The translations under genes and the position numbers were made by a program. Below, in pieces: positions 1 through 10,050 of a stretch of DNA of 46,304 bases. The stretch comes from Vicinamibacterales bacterium (lineage in GTDB: Bacteria > Acidobacteriota > Vicinamibacteria > Vicinamibacterales > 2-12-FULL-66-21). The notes under the pieces are model-generated. The model did no database searches and was not told the origin of the DNA. It saw only the letters and a list, made by a program, of their open reading frames with translations. The DNA lies in contig DASSPH010000037.1 in NCBI GenBank assembly GCA_035699745.1, forward strand, positions 1-46,304, written 5' to 3'. Position 1 is the stretch's first letter. The number at the start of each line of letters is the position of its first letter.

Positions 1-599
1 TAGGTCTTGCCCGTACCGGTCGCCATGACCAGCAGCAGCCGGTTCTGACCCTTGGCGATTGCCTCGGTGGCGGCATTGACTGCGCTCGCCTGGTAATACC
101 GCGGCGTCCGACCACTCCCGTCGTCGTAGTAGTCCTGGAGGACGACGGGATCGGCCTCGGCCGGGAGGCCTTTCCACGCTCGGTACTTCGCCCAGAGCGT
201 CGCAGGGGAAGGGAACTCGCCGAGGCCCAGATTTCGCTCGATGTCGCCTTCAGTGGCGGTGCGATCGTGGAAGACGAAGCCGTCGCCGTTGGACGAGAAG
301 ACGAACGGCAGGTCCAGCGTGTGCGCGTAGCCCAGGGCCTGCTGCAAACCGTCGCCAATGCCGCAGGTGTTGTCCTTGGCTTCGATGACAGCGAGGGGGA
401 TGTTCGGTTTGTAGTAGAGGATGTAGTCGGCCCGCTTGGCAGCGCCGCGTGAGACGAGCTTGCCGCGGACGATCACGCGCCCTTTCGTAAAACTGACTTC
501 CTCGCGCAGCTGCGTCTGCTCATCCCATCCAGCCGCGCGAAGCGCCGGAGTGATGAACTTCGTACAGATGTCGCGCTCGCTGAGCTCCTTCTTGTTCAT
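1..599 (-). CDS. hsdR: Type I restriction-modification R subunit (HsdR-like), N-terminal part, truncated by window edge
   Basis: The complement reads as an open frame from ATG at 599 to the left edge, about 199 codons, and continues outside the window. The N-terminal part contains the type I R-subunit nuclease pattern (an ADYILYY strand followed by IEAKD, the D...ExK core), then a GYAHTLDLPFVFSSNG segment typical of HSDR_N. At the left edge lies the helicase Walker A MATGTGKT. The enzyme would cleave unmodified DNA and translocate it using ATP, together with HsdM and HsdS, which are not visible here. A DEAD/DEAH helicase with a restriction-type N-terminus outside a full type I system is the alternative. 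A TAAACT -10-like box sits about 32 bases upstream of the start (632-637, complement). Confidence 0.85.
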   Translation of the reverse strand, partial: MNKKELSERDICTKFITPALRAAGWDEQTQLREEVSFTKGRVIVRGKLVSRGAAKRADYILYYKPNIPLAVIEAKDNTCGIGDGLQQALGYAHTLDLPFVFSSNGDGFVFHDRTATEGDIERNLGLGEFPSPATLWAKYRAWKGLPAEADPVVLQDYYDDGSGRTPRYYQASAVNAATEAIAKGQNRLLLVMATGTGKT

Positions 600-756
600 C
601 CGATGGGGGTTACGGCTTCGCCGCGCGGGGTAGTTTACCTTGTCTCGAGCTTCTCGGAAGTTGTCGGTGTTCGTCTGACACCGCTCACCGCCCCCACACC
701 GCCATTCGCCGGAACCCCCGATCCCGCGCCGCCGCGGACCGTATCCTCCTCTCGAC

Positions 757-1676
<920 letters not shown>

Positions 1677-1680
<4 letters not shown>

Positions 1681-2945
1681 TTCCGACGCTGCTGCGGGTG
1701 AGCTGGACGAATCTCAAGCGCGACCGCGTCGCGCAGGCGCTGACGTTCCTCCTGCCGATCCTCTTCTTCTCGATCTTCGCGACCGTGTTCGGCAATCAGG
1801 GGCGCGACGGCACGTCGCGGGTCCGCATCGCCGTCGTCGACGAGGACGGCAGCGAGCTGAGCCGGCGGATCGTCGCCGGGCTGCAGCAGGAGACGGCGCT
1901 TCGGGTGCGCGTCAGTGCCGACCAGGCGGGCCAGGGCGCCACTCTGACGCGCGCCGCCGCCGAACAGTTGGTGAAGAACGGCGACGTTCCCGTGGCGGTG
2001 GTGCTGCCCAAGGGCATCGGCGCGTCGGCGACCGCGTTCACGCGCGATCCGGCAGCGCCGCGGATTCAGCTCCTCGCGGACGTGTCCGATCCGGTCGCGC
2101 CCCAGATGGTCAACGGACTGCTGCAGAAGGTGACGATGACCGCGGCGCCCGATCTGATGATGCAGGGGGGCATCCAGCAGTTCGAGCAGCACGCGGGCGT
2201 GCTGACGCCGGGACAGCGCAGCGCCGTCGACGCCTGGCTGCCGCAGCTGAAACCGGCAGCGGGCAGCGCCGCGTCCGCCGGCGCGGCGGGCAGCTTCGGC
2301 GTCGGTGTCGAGACGGTGGACGTGATGCGGCAGGGACGATCGGAAAGCCTGGTGTCGTTCTATGCCGCCGGCGTCGGCGTGATGTTCCTGCTGTTCTCCG
2401 TTTCCGCCGGGGGCGGCACGCTCCTCGACGAAGTGGATTCCGGCACGCTGGACCGCGTCCTCTCCACCCGGGTCGGCATGAGCGGGCTGCTGGTGGGCAA
2501 GTGGCTGTTCCTCGCGCTGGTGGGCGTGCTGCAGCTCACGGTGATGTTCGTGTGGGGGCGTGTCGCGTTCGGTCTGGATCTGTTCAGCCACGTGCCCGGG
2601 TTCCTGATCATGACGCTGGTCACTGCCGGCGCGGCCGCGGCATTCGGCCTGATGCTGGCGACGCTGGCGCGCACGCGCGCGCAGCTCTCGGCGATCTCGA
2701 CGATCATCATCCTGACGATGTCGGCGCTCGGCGGGAGCATGTTCCCCCGCTTTCTCATGAGCGAGACGATGCAGAAGCTCGGGCTGCTCACGTTCAACGG
2801 CTGGGCGCTCGACGGATACCTGAAGGTCTTCTGGCGCGACGCGCCGGTGCTGGCGCTGTGGCCGCAGGTGGCGGTGCTGATCGCGCTGACCGCCGTGTTC
2901 CTGGCGCTCGCGCGGACGTTCGCGCGCCGCTGGGAAACGGCGTAG
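1677..2945 (+). CDS. ABC-2 type transporter permease
   Basis: The 422-residue membrane subunit pairs with the ATPase that precedes it. It begins with a short cytoplasmic helix, then a membrane segment (residues about 23-40, LTFLLPILFFSIFATVF). A large extracytoplasmic domain of about 200 residues follows, then five or six hydrophobic segments from about residue 225 to the end (for example YAAGVGVMFLLFSVSAG and STIIILTMSALGGSMFP). This is the ABC2_membrane_3 architecture of exporters such as YhhJ/DrrB relatives. The start is the ATG inside ATGA at 1677. An open frame reaches further upstream in the same register but overlaps the ATPase gene and has no support. Confidence 0.9.
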
Positions 2946-2963
2946 CCGCGGTAAGATCGCGGC

Positions 2964-3785
2964 GTGAAGATCGCGCTCATCCAGCAATCCGCGTCGCACG
3001 ACAAGGCCGACAACGTCCGGCGAGGCCTCGAGGCAGTCGATGCCGCCGCGACGCAGGGGGCGGCGCTCGTCGTCTTCGCCGAGCTCGCGTTCGAGCGGTT
3101 CCACCCGCAGCGTCCGGCCGACGGGGATCCGCTGCGGCTGGCCGAGCCGGTGCCCGGGCCGGTGACCGAGGCGTTTGCCGAGCGGGCGCGCCGGCACGGC
3201 GTGGTCATCGTGCTCAACCTCTACGAGCGCGACGGCGCGCGCGCGTACGACTGCTCGCCGGTGATCGACGCCGACGGCCGCCTGCTCGGACGGACCCGCA
3301 TGGTGCACATCACCGAGTACGCCTGTTTCCACGAACAGGGGTATTACACGCCGGGCGACACGGGCGCGCCGGTGTACGACACGCGCGCCGGCCGCATCGG
3401 TGTCGCGATCTGCTATGACCGCCACTATCCCGAATACATGCGCGCGCTGGCCGTCGCCGGGGCGGACCTGGTCGTGGTCCCGCAGGCTGGCGCGGTCGGC
3501 GAGTGGCCCGAGGGGCTCTACGAAGCCGAGCTCCAGGTTGCGGCGTTTCAGAACGGCTACTACACGGCGTTGTGCAACCGCGTCGGCGACGAGGACTGCC
3601 TGACGTTCTCGGGCGAGTCGTTCGTCTGCGCCCCCGACGGCCGCGTCATCGCGCGCGCGCCGGCGCTGCGCGATGCGGTGCTCTACGCCGGCGTGGATCT
3701 CGGCGCAGCCTCGCGCTCGCATGCCAGGCGGTTGTTCATGCGCGATCGCCGGCCCGAGTTGTACGCGGACTGGATCGCGCGATGA
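2964..3785 (+). CDS. Carbon-nitrogen hydrolase (nitrilase superfamily), unusual catalytic site
   Basis: This 273-residue protein has the nitrilase/CN-hydrolase fold and should hydrolyse a non-peptide C-N bond (amide, carbamoyl or nitrile). Glu40 in VVFAELAFE and Cys150 in AICYDRHYPEYMR are the family Glu and nucleophile. The position that is normally the catalytic lysine (GxYRKxH) reads GRTRMVHI here, placing Met113 where Lys is expected. The rest of the active-site neighbourhood (ACFHEQGYYTPGD, the PQAGA loop) is well kept, so this looks like a subfamily rather than decay. The GTG start at 2964 lies 6 bases after TAAGAT (2952-2957). The stop overlaps the next gene in ATGA. N-carbamoylputrescine amidase-like enzymes are the nearest resemblance. 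Confidence 0.85.
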   Translation: MKIALIQQSASHDKADNVRRGLEAVDAAATQGAALVVFAELAFERFHPQRPADGDPLRLAEPVPGPVTEAFAERARRHGVVIVLNLYERDGARAYDCSPVIDADGRLLGRTRMVHITEYACFHEQGYYTPGDTGAPVYDTRAGRIGVAICYDRHYPEYMRALAVAGADLVVVPQAGAVGEWPEGLYEAELQVAAFQNGYYTALCNRVGDEDCLTFSGESFVCAPDGRVIARAPALRDAVLYAGVDLGAASRSHARRLFMRDRRPELYADWIAR

Positions 3786-4195
3786 GGGAACGGCTGATCG
3801 GCAGCTGGCGCCTGGTGTCGTACGAGACGAAGGACGCCGCCGGACGAACCGGGCGCCCTTACGGCAACGCTGTCGGGCGGATCTCGTACGACGCGAACGG
3901 CAACATGACCGGTCAAGTGATGCGTCCGGACCGGCCGGCGGTCGAGCCCGGCACGGAGCACGCACACCAGGCGCGAACCGCGTTCCTCGGCTACATCGCG
4001 TACTTCGGCACGTATGACGTCGCGCCGGACGGCCGCTCGGTAGTGCATCACGTGCAGGGAGCGTTGAATCCCGCCTGGGTCGGCGGCGATCAGGTGCGGC
4101 AGATGCGGTTCGACGGGGACCGGTTGATCCTGAGCACGGTGACGCGGAAAGACGGCGCCGCGCTGATCCACGAGCTCACGTGGGAGCGGTGTTGA
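3782..4195 (+). CDS. Lipocalin-like domain protein
   Basis: This 137-residue protein resembles the bacterial lipocalin-like family (Lipocalin_5 type). It opens with RERLIGSWRLVSYE, the characteristic first strand with its GxW motif, followed by a GRISYDANGNMTGQVM hairpin and a final strand LIHELTWER. There is no signal peptide, so it is likely cytoplasmic and may bind a small hydrophobic ligand. It starts at the ATG inside ATGA shared with the nitrilase-family gene, suggesting a common transcript. Some relatives occur beside catabolic hydrolases. The actual ligand is unknown. Confidence 0.8.
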   Translation: MRERLIGSWRLVSYETKDAAGRTGRPYGNAVGRISYDANGNMTGQVMRPDRPAVEPGTEHAHQARTAFLGYIAYFGTYDVAPDGRSVVHHVQGALNPAWVGGDQVRQMRFDGDRLILSTVTRKDGAALIHELTWERC

Positions 4196-4632
4196 AGGCG
4201 CGCCGGTGGGCGGTGGTCCTGCTGGTGCTGCTGGCGGCGGCGTGCGGCGATCTGCGGGTGAAGCTCGCGGTCTTCAACACGGCGGCGGAGGCGCGCAGCG
4301 GCGGCGCGTTCGCGGCCGGCTGGGTGCCCGAGGGCGTTCCCGCCGAGGCGTCCGACCTGCGCGTCGGCTACATGCCGGACGGGCGGCAGTGGGGCGTGTT
4401 TGCATTCCGTCCGTCGGACGCAGCCGCCGTCCGCGCGCTGACCCGCGACGAGATCACGTCCGGCCCGCTCACCTGCGATCCGCCAGGCCGCCTCGAGTTC
4501 TGGCCGCGGGTGATTCGGACGCCGGTGGACGTGGCGCGCGTGAACAGCACCGGGTTCCGTCTGTTCCACGGCGCCGACGGCCGCACGTACGCGATCAACT
4601 GGGGGCAGGGCAGGGCGTACTACTGGAAGTAG
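4189..4632 (+). CDS. Hypothetical lipoprotein
   Basis: The product has a positively charged N-terminus, a hydrophobic stretch (RRWAVVLLVLLAAACG) and a lipobox LAAAC, so it is a predicted lipoprotein of about 147 residues. No family is recognised for the mature part, which contains two Trp/Phe-rich segments (RQWGVFAFRP, YAINWGQGRAYYW). Three starts are possible: GTG 4180, GTG 4189 and TTG 4192, the last in a TTGA overlap with the preceding stop. A purine-rich GGGAG at 4182-4186 favours 4189 or 4192. It is the last gene of the run beginning with the nitrilase-family gene. Confidence 0.65.
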   Translation: MLKARRWAVVLLVLLAAACGDLRVKLAVFNTAAEARSGGAFAAGWVPEGVPAEASDLRVGYMPDGRQWGVFAFRPSDAAAVRALTRDEITSGPLTCDPPGRLEFWPRVIRTPVDVARVNSTGFRLFHGADGRTYAINWGQGRAYYWK

Positions 4633-4638
4633 CATCGG

Positions 4639-4692
4639 CAGTGCGCAGTGCGCGGTGCGCGGTGCTCAGTGCTCGGTGCTCGGTGCTCGGTG
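4639..4692. repeat. Short tandem repeat array, 7-bp unit GTGCKCR
   Basis: About seven degenerate heptamers (GTGCGCA, GTGCGCG, GTGCTCA, GTGCTCG) lie between the lipoprotein stop and the tRNA-Phe promoter. Bases 4641-4665 are an exact 25-base reverse complement of 4924-4948 on the other side of the tRNA. There is no coding potential. Confidence 0.85.
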
Positions 4693-4720
4693 GGGGGTGC
4701 GGCGGCGTGACGGGCGCGGC

Positions 4721-4749
4721 TTGTGAACGCTGCAGGGGGTTGGTATTAT
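4721..4749 (+). promoter_or_regulatory. Promoter of tRNA-Phe
   Basis: A -35-like TTGTGA (4721-4726) and a -10 TATTAT (4744-4749) are separated by 17 bases. Transcription would start near 4756, about 21 bases before the mature tRNA 5' end. This is one of the best housekeeping-type promoters in the window. Confidence 0.7.
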
Positions 4750-4777
4750 TGGGGTTCTGCCAACCCGCGTGGGGCGT

Positions 4778-4853
<76 letters not shown>

Positions 4854-4873
4854 ATCTCCACTCGCAGCACTAA

Positions 4874-4948
4874 TCGCACGGCGCACTGATCGCACTGATC
4901 GCACTGCGCACTGATCGCACCGCGCACCGCGCACCGCGCACTGCGCAC
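4874..4948. repeat. Short tandem repeat array, 7/9-bp units CGCACTG, CGCACCG, CGCACTGAT
   Basis: Downstream of the tRNA there are about nine units alternating between 7 bp (CGCACTG, CGCACCG) and 9 bp (CGCACTGAT). The last 25 bases (4924-4948) are the exact inverse of 4641-4665, so the tRNA gene sits in the loop of a potential long stem. The array stops directly at the putative ftsB -35 box. Confidence 0.85.
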
Positions 4949-4977
4949 TTGTACTTTCTCTCCGTCTCTGGTACCTT
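4949..4977 (+). promoter_or_regulatory. Putative promoter of ftsB-like gene
   Basis: TTGTAC (4949-4954), a 17-base spacer and TACCTT (4972-4977) match a sigma-70-type promoter, ending 10 bases before the GTG at 4988. This supports GTG 4988 as the start of a near-leaderless mRNA and argues against the upstream TTG at 4949, which is part of the -35 box. Confidence 0.5.
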
Positions 4978-4987
4978 CCCGCTCGAC

Positions 4988-5341
4988 GTGCACGCCACCC
5001 ACATCTACTCGCGCGAATTGCCGTCCTGGCCGGTCGTGCCCCGACGGCGGGCGCATCGCTTCTGGTCGCAGCTCCTGCTGTTCGCGGCGTCGGTGCTGCT
5101 GGTCAACGGCCTGATCGGCGAGCGGGGCTGGCTGGCGACGGCCAGGGCGCGGCGCGCGTATGCGGCGGCGGCGCAGGAGCTCGCGCAGCTGCGCCACGAC
5201 AACCAGGCGCTCCGCGAGCGCGCGCGGCAGTTGCGCAGCGACCCCCGCGCGATCGAGGCCGTTGCCCGCGGCGAGCTCGGCCTCGCCGCCGCGCACGAGA
5301 TCGTCGTCACGGTTCGTACGGTGACCCCGGGCGCCCGTTAG
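4988..5341 (+). CDS. ftsB: Septum formation initiator family protein (FtsB/DivIC-like)
   Basis: The product (117 residues from GTG 4988) has the FtsB/DivIC layout. It has a short basic cytoplasmic tail (PRRRAHRFW), one membrane helix (SQLLLFAASVLLVNGLI), and a coiled coil of about 40 residues rich in Ala, Leu, Arg and Gln. It ends with the family's short C-terminal motif (DPRAIEAVARGELGLA). In the divisome FtsB bridges FtsL and FtsQ and signals septal peptidoglycan synthesis. No Shine-Dalgarno is visible. The gene is monocistronic here; the next gene is convergent. Confidence 0.85.
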   Translation: MHATHIYSRELPSWPVVPRRRAHRFWSQLLLFAASVLLVNGLIGERGWLATARARRAYAAAAQELAQLRHDNQALRERARQLRSDPRAIEAVARGELGLAAAHEIVVTVRTVTPGAR

Positions 5342-5362
5342 GCGTCGCCCGCGGCCGCCGGA

Positions 5363-6469
5363 CTACTTGCTCGTCACGGCGATGCCCCAGGGGCTGCCGC
5401 CCACGGCGATCTTCGCGTCGACCCTCCCCGACGCCGCGTCGATGATCGCGACATCGCCCGACGGCCCGTTCGCGGTGTAGAGCTGCCGGCCGTCGGCGCT
5501 GATGCCGATCCCCCACGGGCGCGTGCCCACATCCTCGATCGACCCGGCCAGCGACTGCGCCGCCACGTCCACGATCGCCACCGACTTCGCGCGGCCGAGC
5601 GTCACGAACAGCCGGGCGCCGTCAGGGGAGAGGACCTGGCCCATGGGCCGCGCCGGGATCGGGTTCGCCGGCGCCTTCGGAATCTGCAGCGTCTTCGTGA
5701 CCGTGTGCGTCGCGGCGTCGAAGATGGTGATCGAGGCGGCGTTTTCCGCGGTCACGAAGCCGGTCCGCCCCTCGCGATCGAAGGCGATCGACCGCGGCCG
5801 CGGCCCGGTGGGAACGTGCGCCACCACCTTCAGCGTCGCCACGTCGACGCCGACGACCTCGTTGGTGCCTTCGCACGTCACATAGACGATCCGGCCGTCC
5901 GGCCTGATCGTGACCCCCTCCGGCTCCTCGCCGATCTTCACGCGCGCCTTGATCGCGCCGCTCTCGAGATCGAGCGCGGACAGTTCCGCCGTCTCTTCGT
6001 TCGAGATGAACATCATCCGCCCGTCGTTCGACAGCGCGAATGTTTCCGGATCCTGGCCGCTCTGATACTTCCGCACCAGCGTGCCGCTGGCCAGATCGAT
6101 CACGCCGATGCCGTCCGCGGCCCGATCGGCCGGCGGCAGCTTGGATTCGTCCACGCCCGGGCCGGCGATCGGCGATCCCGACAAGGCGACGTAGATCAGG
6201 CGCCCGTCGCGCGAGACGGCGATCCCGCGCGGCCGCTTGCCGACGTCGATGCTGCGAACGACCTGCCGGCTGGCCGGATCGATGACGACGACGCGGCTGC
6301 CGGTTTCGTCGGTGACGTACACGCGCGGTCCGGCGGCTGGTGCCGCGGCCGGCGCGGGAGCTGGCGTGGCTGCTGACTGCTGAGGCGCGGGAGAGCGGTT
6401 GCACGCCGCCAGCAGGGCGGCGACGCCCAGCAGCGGCCACAGCGATCCCCGCAGGGATGACATGCGCAT
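5363..6469 (-). CDS. YVTN-family beta-propeller lipoprotein
   Basis: This lipoprotein has about 368 residues and a lipobox LLAAC (Cys23 from ATG 6469). A Pro/Ala linker (about residues 25-45) follows. The rest is repeated beta-propeller blades of about 42 residues, each with a (V/L)YVT...VxVID pattern, for example RVYVTDETGSRVVVIDPAS and KRPRGIAVSRDGRLIYVA. It probably folds into a seven-bladed propeller anchored in the envelope; the function is unknown. A GTG at 6478 is also in frame but lies on a TATCGT -10-like box (6477-6482), so ATG 6469, 7 bases after that box, is the better start. It is divergent from the carboxylesterase gene. Confidence 0.85.
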   Translation of the reverse strand: MRMSSLRGSLWPLLGVAALLAACNRSPAPQQSAATPAPAPAAAPAAGPRVYVTDETGSRVVVIDPASRQVVRSIDVGKRPRGIAVSRDGRLIYVALSGSPIAGPGVDESKLPPADRAADGIGVIDLASGTLVRKYQSGQDPETFALSNDGRMMFISNEETAELSALDLESGAIKARVKIGEEPEGVTIRPDGRIVYVTCEGTNEVVGVDVATLKVVAHVPTGPRPRSIAFDREGRTGFVTAENAASITIFDAATHTVTKTLQIPKAPANPIPARPMGQVLSPDGARLFVTLGRAKSVAIVDVAAQSLAGSIEDVGTRPWGIGISADGRQLYTANGPSGDVAIIDAASGRVDAKIAVGGSPWGIAVTSK

Positions 6470-6512
6470 GCCCGACACGATATCCGCGAGCCGTGCGGCC
6501 TGACAACTGCGG

Positions 6513-6518
6513 TATCCT
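6513..6518 (+). promoter_or_regulatory. -10 element of carboxylesterase gene
   Basis: TATCCT ends 7 bases before ATG 6526, so the transcript would begin at or next to the start codon. No convincing -35 is visible. The divergent propeller gene has TATCGT at 6477-6482 on the other strand. Confidence 0.5.
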
Positions 6519-6525
6519 GCGTCCC

Positions 6526-8094
6526 ATGTTGAGAGCGCTCGCGACCGCCGCGCTGGTGTGGCTCGCCGCCGCCGCCCCGCAGCCCGCCGCCGATCGGGTG
6601 ACCACCGCCGCCGGGCCGATCGAAGGCGCCGGGGCCGTCGACGGGGTACGCAGTTTCAAGGGCATCCCATTCGCGGCGCCGCCGGTCGGACGCCTCCGGT
6701 GGCAGGCGCCGCAGCCGGTGCCGCAGTGGAAAGAGGTGCGGCCGGCGAAGGCGTTCGGCAACCAGTGCATGCAGCGGCGCCTGTTCGGCGACATGGTCTT
6801 CCGCGCCGCCGGGATGAGCGAAGACTGCCTGTATCTGAACGTCTGGACCCCGGCGACGCGCGCCTCCGAACGGCTGCCCGTGCTCGTCTATTTCTATGGC
6901 GGCGGCTTCGTCGCCGGCGACGGATCGGAGCCGCGCTATGACGGCGCGGCACTGGCGCGGCGCGGGCTGGTGACGCTGACCGTGAACTATCGCCTCAACG
7001 TGTTCGGCTTCCTCGCCCATCCGGAGCTGAGCCAGGAGTCGCCGCGGCGGACGTCCGGGAACTACGGCCTGCTCGACCAGGTCGCGGCGCTGCAATGGGT
7101 GCGCGACAACATCGCCGCGTTCGGCGGCGATCCGCGGAAGGTCACGATCGCCGGGGAGTCAGCCGGCTCGATCTCGGTCAGCGCGCTGATGGCGTCGCCG
7201 CTGTCCAGGGGCCTGATCGCCGGAGCCATCGGCGAGAGCGGCGCCGCCATGCCGCCGACCTGGACGCCGCTGCCGCTGGCGGAGGCCGAGACCGCCGGCC
7301 TCGCGTTCACCAAGCTGCTCGGGGACGCCCCGTTCTCCGAGGTCCGCGCCCTCCCCGCCGACCGCGTGCTCGAGGCGACCGCCGGTCCCGCCGCGGCCCG
7401 CTTTCCGATCGTCATCGACGGCTACTTCCTGCCGAAGACCCTGAACGAGATCTTCGCGGCCGGGCAGCAGGCGCAGGTGCCGCTGCTGGCCGGCTGGAAC
7501 TCGCAGGAGAGCGGCCCCGGCGCGGTGCTCGGCCGCGGCAACCCACCGACGCCGGAGAATTTCACGCGGGCGGTCCGCCAGATCTTCAACGACACGACCG
7601 ACGAGGCGTTGCGCCACTATCCGGCGACGACGCCGGAGCAGGTGCAACAGTCGGCGACCGATCTGGCCGGCGATCGCTTCATCGGCTTCAGCACCTGGAA
7701 GTGGGTGACGCTGCACGGCCGCGGCGGCAAGCCGCCGGTGTATCGCTACTTCTACACGCGGCCGCGTCCGGCGATGCGACCCGAAAAGGGGAACGCCGGC
7801 CCGGCCGGGGGCGCGGCGCATTCCGCCGAAATCGAATATGCGCTGGGGAATCTCGGCACGAACGAGGTGTACGCGTGGACGCCGGACGACTACAAAGTGT
7901 CGGAGACGTTCCAGGGCTACGTCGTGAACTTCGTCAAGACCGGCAATCCGAACGGCAGCGGGCTGCCGCCGTGGCCGGCGACGAACGCGGGAAGCGAGCA
8001 GCAGGTCCTGCGGATCGATGTGGTCACGAAGGCCGACCCGGACAAGTACCGCGAGCGCTACCTGTTTCTCGATCGGTTCTACTCGGTGAAATAG
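6526..8094 (+). CDS. Secreted type-B carboxylesterase / para-nitrobenzyl esterase family
   Basis: The 522-residue alpha/beta hydrolase carries a signal peptide (MLRALATAALVWLAAAAPQ) and should act in the periplasm or outside. Family landmarks in order are FKGIPFAAPPVGRLRW, SEDCLYLNVWTP, the oxyanion-hole YGGGFVAGD, the nucleophile elbow GESAGS with Ser212, and the catalytic His in GAAHSAEIEYALGN. The C-terminal VNFVKTGNPNG strand is also typical. It would hydrolyse carboxylic esters of unknown identity. ATG 6526 is chosen because the frame upstream overlaps the divergent gene and the signal peptide starts here. Confidence 0.93.
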   Translation: MLRALATAALVWLAAAAPQPAADRVTTAAGPIEGAGAVDGVRSFKGIPFAAPPVGRLRWQAPQPVPQWKEVRPAKAFGNQCMQRRLFGDMVFRAAGMSEDCLYLNVWTPATRASERLPVLVYFYGGGFVAGDGSEPRYDGAALARRGLVTLTVNYRLNVFGFLAHPELSQESPRRTSGNYGLLDQVAALQWVRDNIAAFGGDPRKVTIAGESAGSISVSALMASPLSRGLIAGAIGESGAAMPPTWTPLPLAEAETAGLAFTKLLGDAPFSEVRALPADRVLEATAGPAAARFPIVIDGYFLPKTLNEIFAAGQQAQVPLLAGWNSQESGPGAVLGRGNPPTPENFTRAVRQIFNDTTDEALRHYPATTPEQVQQSATDLAGDRFIGFSTWKWVTLHGRGGKPPVYRYFYTRPRPAMRPEKGNAGPAGGAAHSAEIEYALGNLGTNEVYAWTPDDYKVSETFQGYVVNFVKTGNPNGSGLPPWPATNAGSEQQVLRIDVVTKADPDKYRERYLFLDRFYSVK

Positions 8095-8158
8095 CGGCGA
8101 CGGTCACCGCACCGATGTGATCGGCTGGCCGCCGGCGCTGTCGGCACAGGCGAATAAG

Positions 8159-8210
8159 AGATCAGGAGCAATCGTTCTTCTGGTGAAGAACATTGGCTTG
8201 CTCCTGGTCT
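8159..8210 (-). terminator. Hairpin between convergent genes, probable recA terminator
   Basis: Ten-base outer arms AGATCAGGAG (8159-8168) and CTCCTGGTCT (8201-8210) pair with one G-T. An inner stem GTTCTT/AAGAAC (8174-8179 with 8186-8191) has a 6-base loop, and CAAT/ATTG lies between them. Read on the minus strand the stem is followed by CTTATT, a weak U tract, which fits a terminator for recA. On the plus strand there is no U run. Confidence 0.5.
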
Positions 8211-8229
8211 CCCGTTCTGAGCCCGGACG

Positions 8230-9273
<1,044 letters not shown>

Positions 9274-9307
9274 GAAACTCCTCGTCAAGGTGGTGGCTGG
9301 TGCCCGT

Positions 9308-9337
9308 AGTCTAGGGGCGGCGGCGCGAACCTGTCAA
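9308..9337 (-). promoter_or_regulatory. recA promoter
   Basis: On the minus strand a perfect -35 TTGACA (complement of 9332-9337) is followed after 18 bases by -10 TAGACT (complement of 9308-9313). Transcription would start near 9300, giving a leader of roughly 27 bases that carries the GAGGAG Shine-Dalgarno. No recognised LexA box overlaps it. Confidence 0.75.
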
Positions 9338-9490
9338 GCGAAAACGTCGCCACGGACATCAGGTAGATGCCTGCATATGAGGCAGTTATCGCCATGTGTC
9401 ACTTTCGCCCCCGTTGCAGAATCGTGCAACGGCTTCCAGCGTACGCGGCGCCGGTGACAGGACAGGTCATTTGGCCGGTAGCATGAGGAG

Positions 9491-10006
9491 ATGCCGTCGC
9501 CGATCGGCCACGCACTGGGCGGGATCGCCGCCGCCTGGGCGGTGGTCCCTCGCAGAAATCTCCACACCGGCATCGTCCTCGCCGCCGCCGCGCTCGCGCC
9601 GGATTTGGACCTCCTCGTCGGCGACCACCGCGGCATCAGTCACAGCGCCGGCGCGGCCGTCGCCGCCGGGCTGCTGGCGGGCGCGTGGTCCGTGGCCATT
9701 GCGCCTGCCGGCCGGCGGCACGCGCCCCGTTGGGCCGCGGCGGTCACCCTGGCGTGGGCGTCACACGTGTTTCTCGACTGGTTGAGCAACGACACGCGTC
9801 CGCCGATCGGGGTGATGGCGCTCTGGCCGATCGCGCGTGACTACTACAAGGCGGCGATCGAGATCTTTCCGCCCGTGTCCCGCCAGTGCTGCGGCCGGCG
9901 GTTCTGGCTGCACAACATGCGCGCCGCCGTCGTCGAGCTGCTGATCATGGCGCCGCTGCTGTGGCTTGCGCTGCGGCGGTTCAAGAGAAACGCCCCGTCA
10001 CACTGA
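9491..10006 (+). CDS. YdjM/DUF457 family membrane-bound metal-dependent hydrolase
   Basis: The 171-residue membrane protein starts with MPSPIGHALGG, the conserved first His motif of the YdjM (DUF457) family. It continues with LAPDLDLLVGDHRGISHS, where Asp and the HxxxxH/S residues are proposed metal ligands, and SHVFLDWLSND. Three or four hydrophobic segments are visible. The family has been linked to LexA control in E. coli, and this copy happens to lie divergently next to recA, but I see no LexA site. The ATG is 6 bases after TAGCAT (9479-9484), and GAGGAG (9485-9490) abuts the start. Confidence 0.82.
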   Translation: MPSPIGHALGGIAAAWAVVPRRNLHTGIVLAAAALAPDLDLLVGDHRGISHSAGAAVAAGLLAGAWSVAIAPAGRRHAPRWAAAVTLAWASHVFLDWLSNDTRPPIGVMALWPIARDYYKAAIEIFPPVSRQCCGRRFWLHNMRAAVVELLIMAPLLWLALRRFKRNAPSH

Positions 10007-10050
10007 GACGGCTGCGGGCTGCCCGACATCGCCGCCCTGGCGCATCGCAG

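Noticed and set aside
9369-9385. Palindrome TGCCTgcatatgAGGCA upstream of recA as a LexA box
   Set aside because: It lies upstream of the -35 box and does not match a LexA motif I can name with confidence; it remains a possible operator only.
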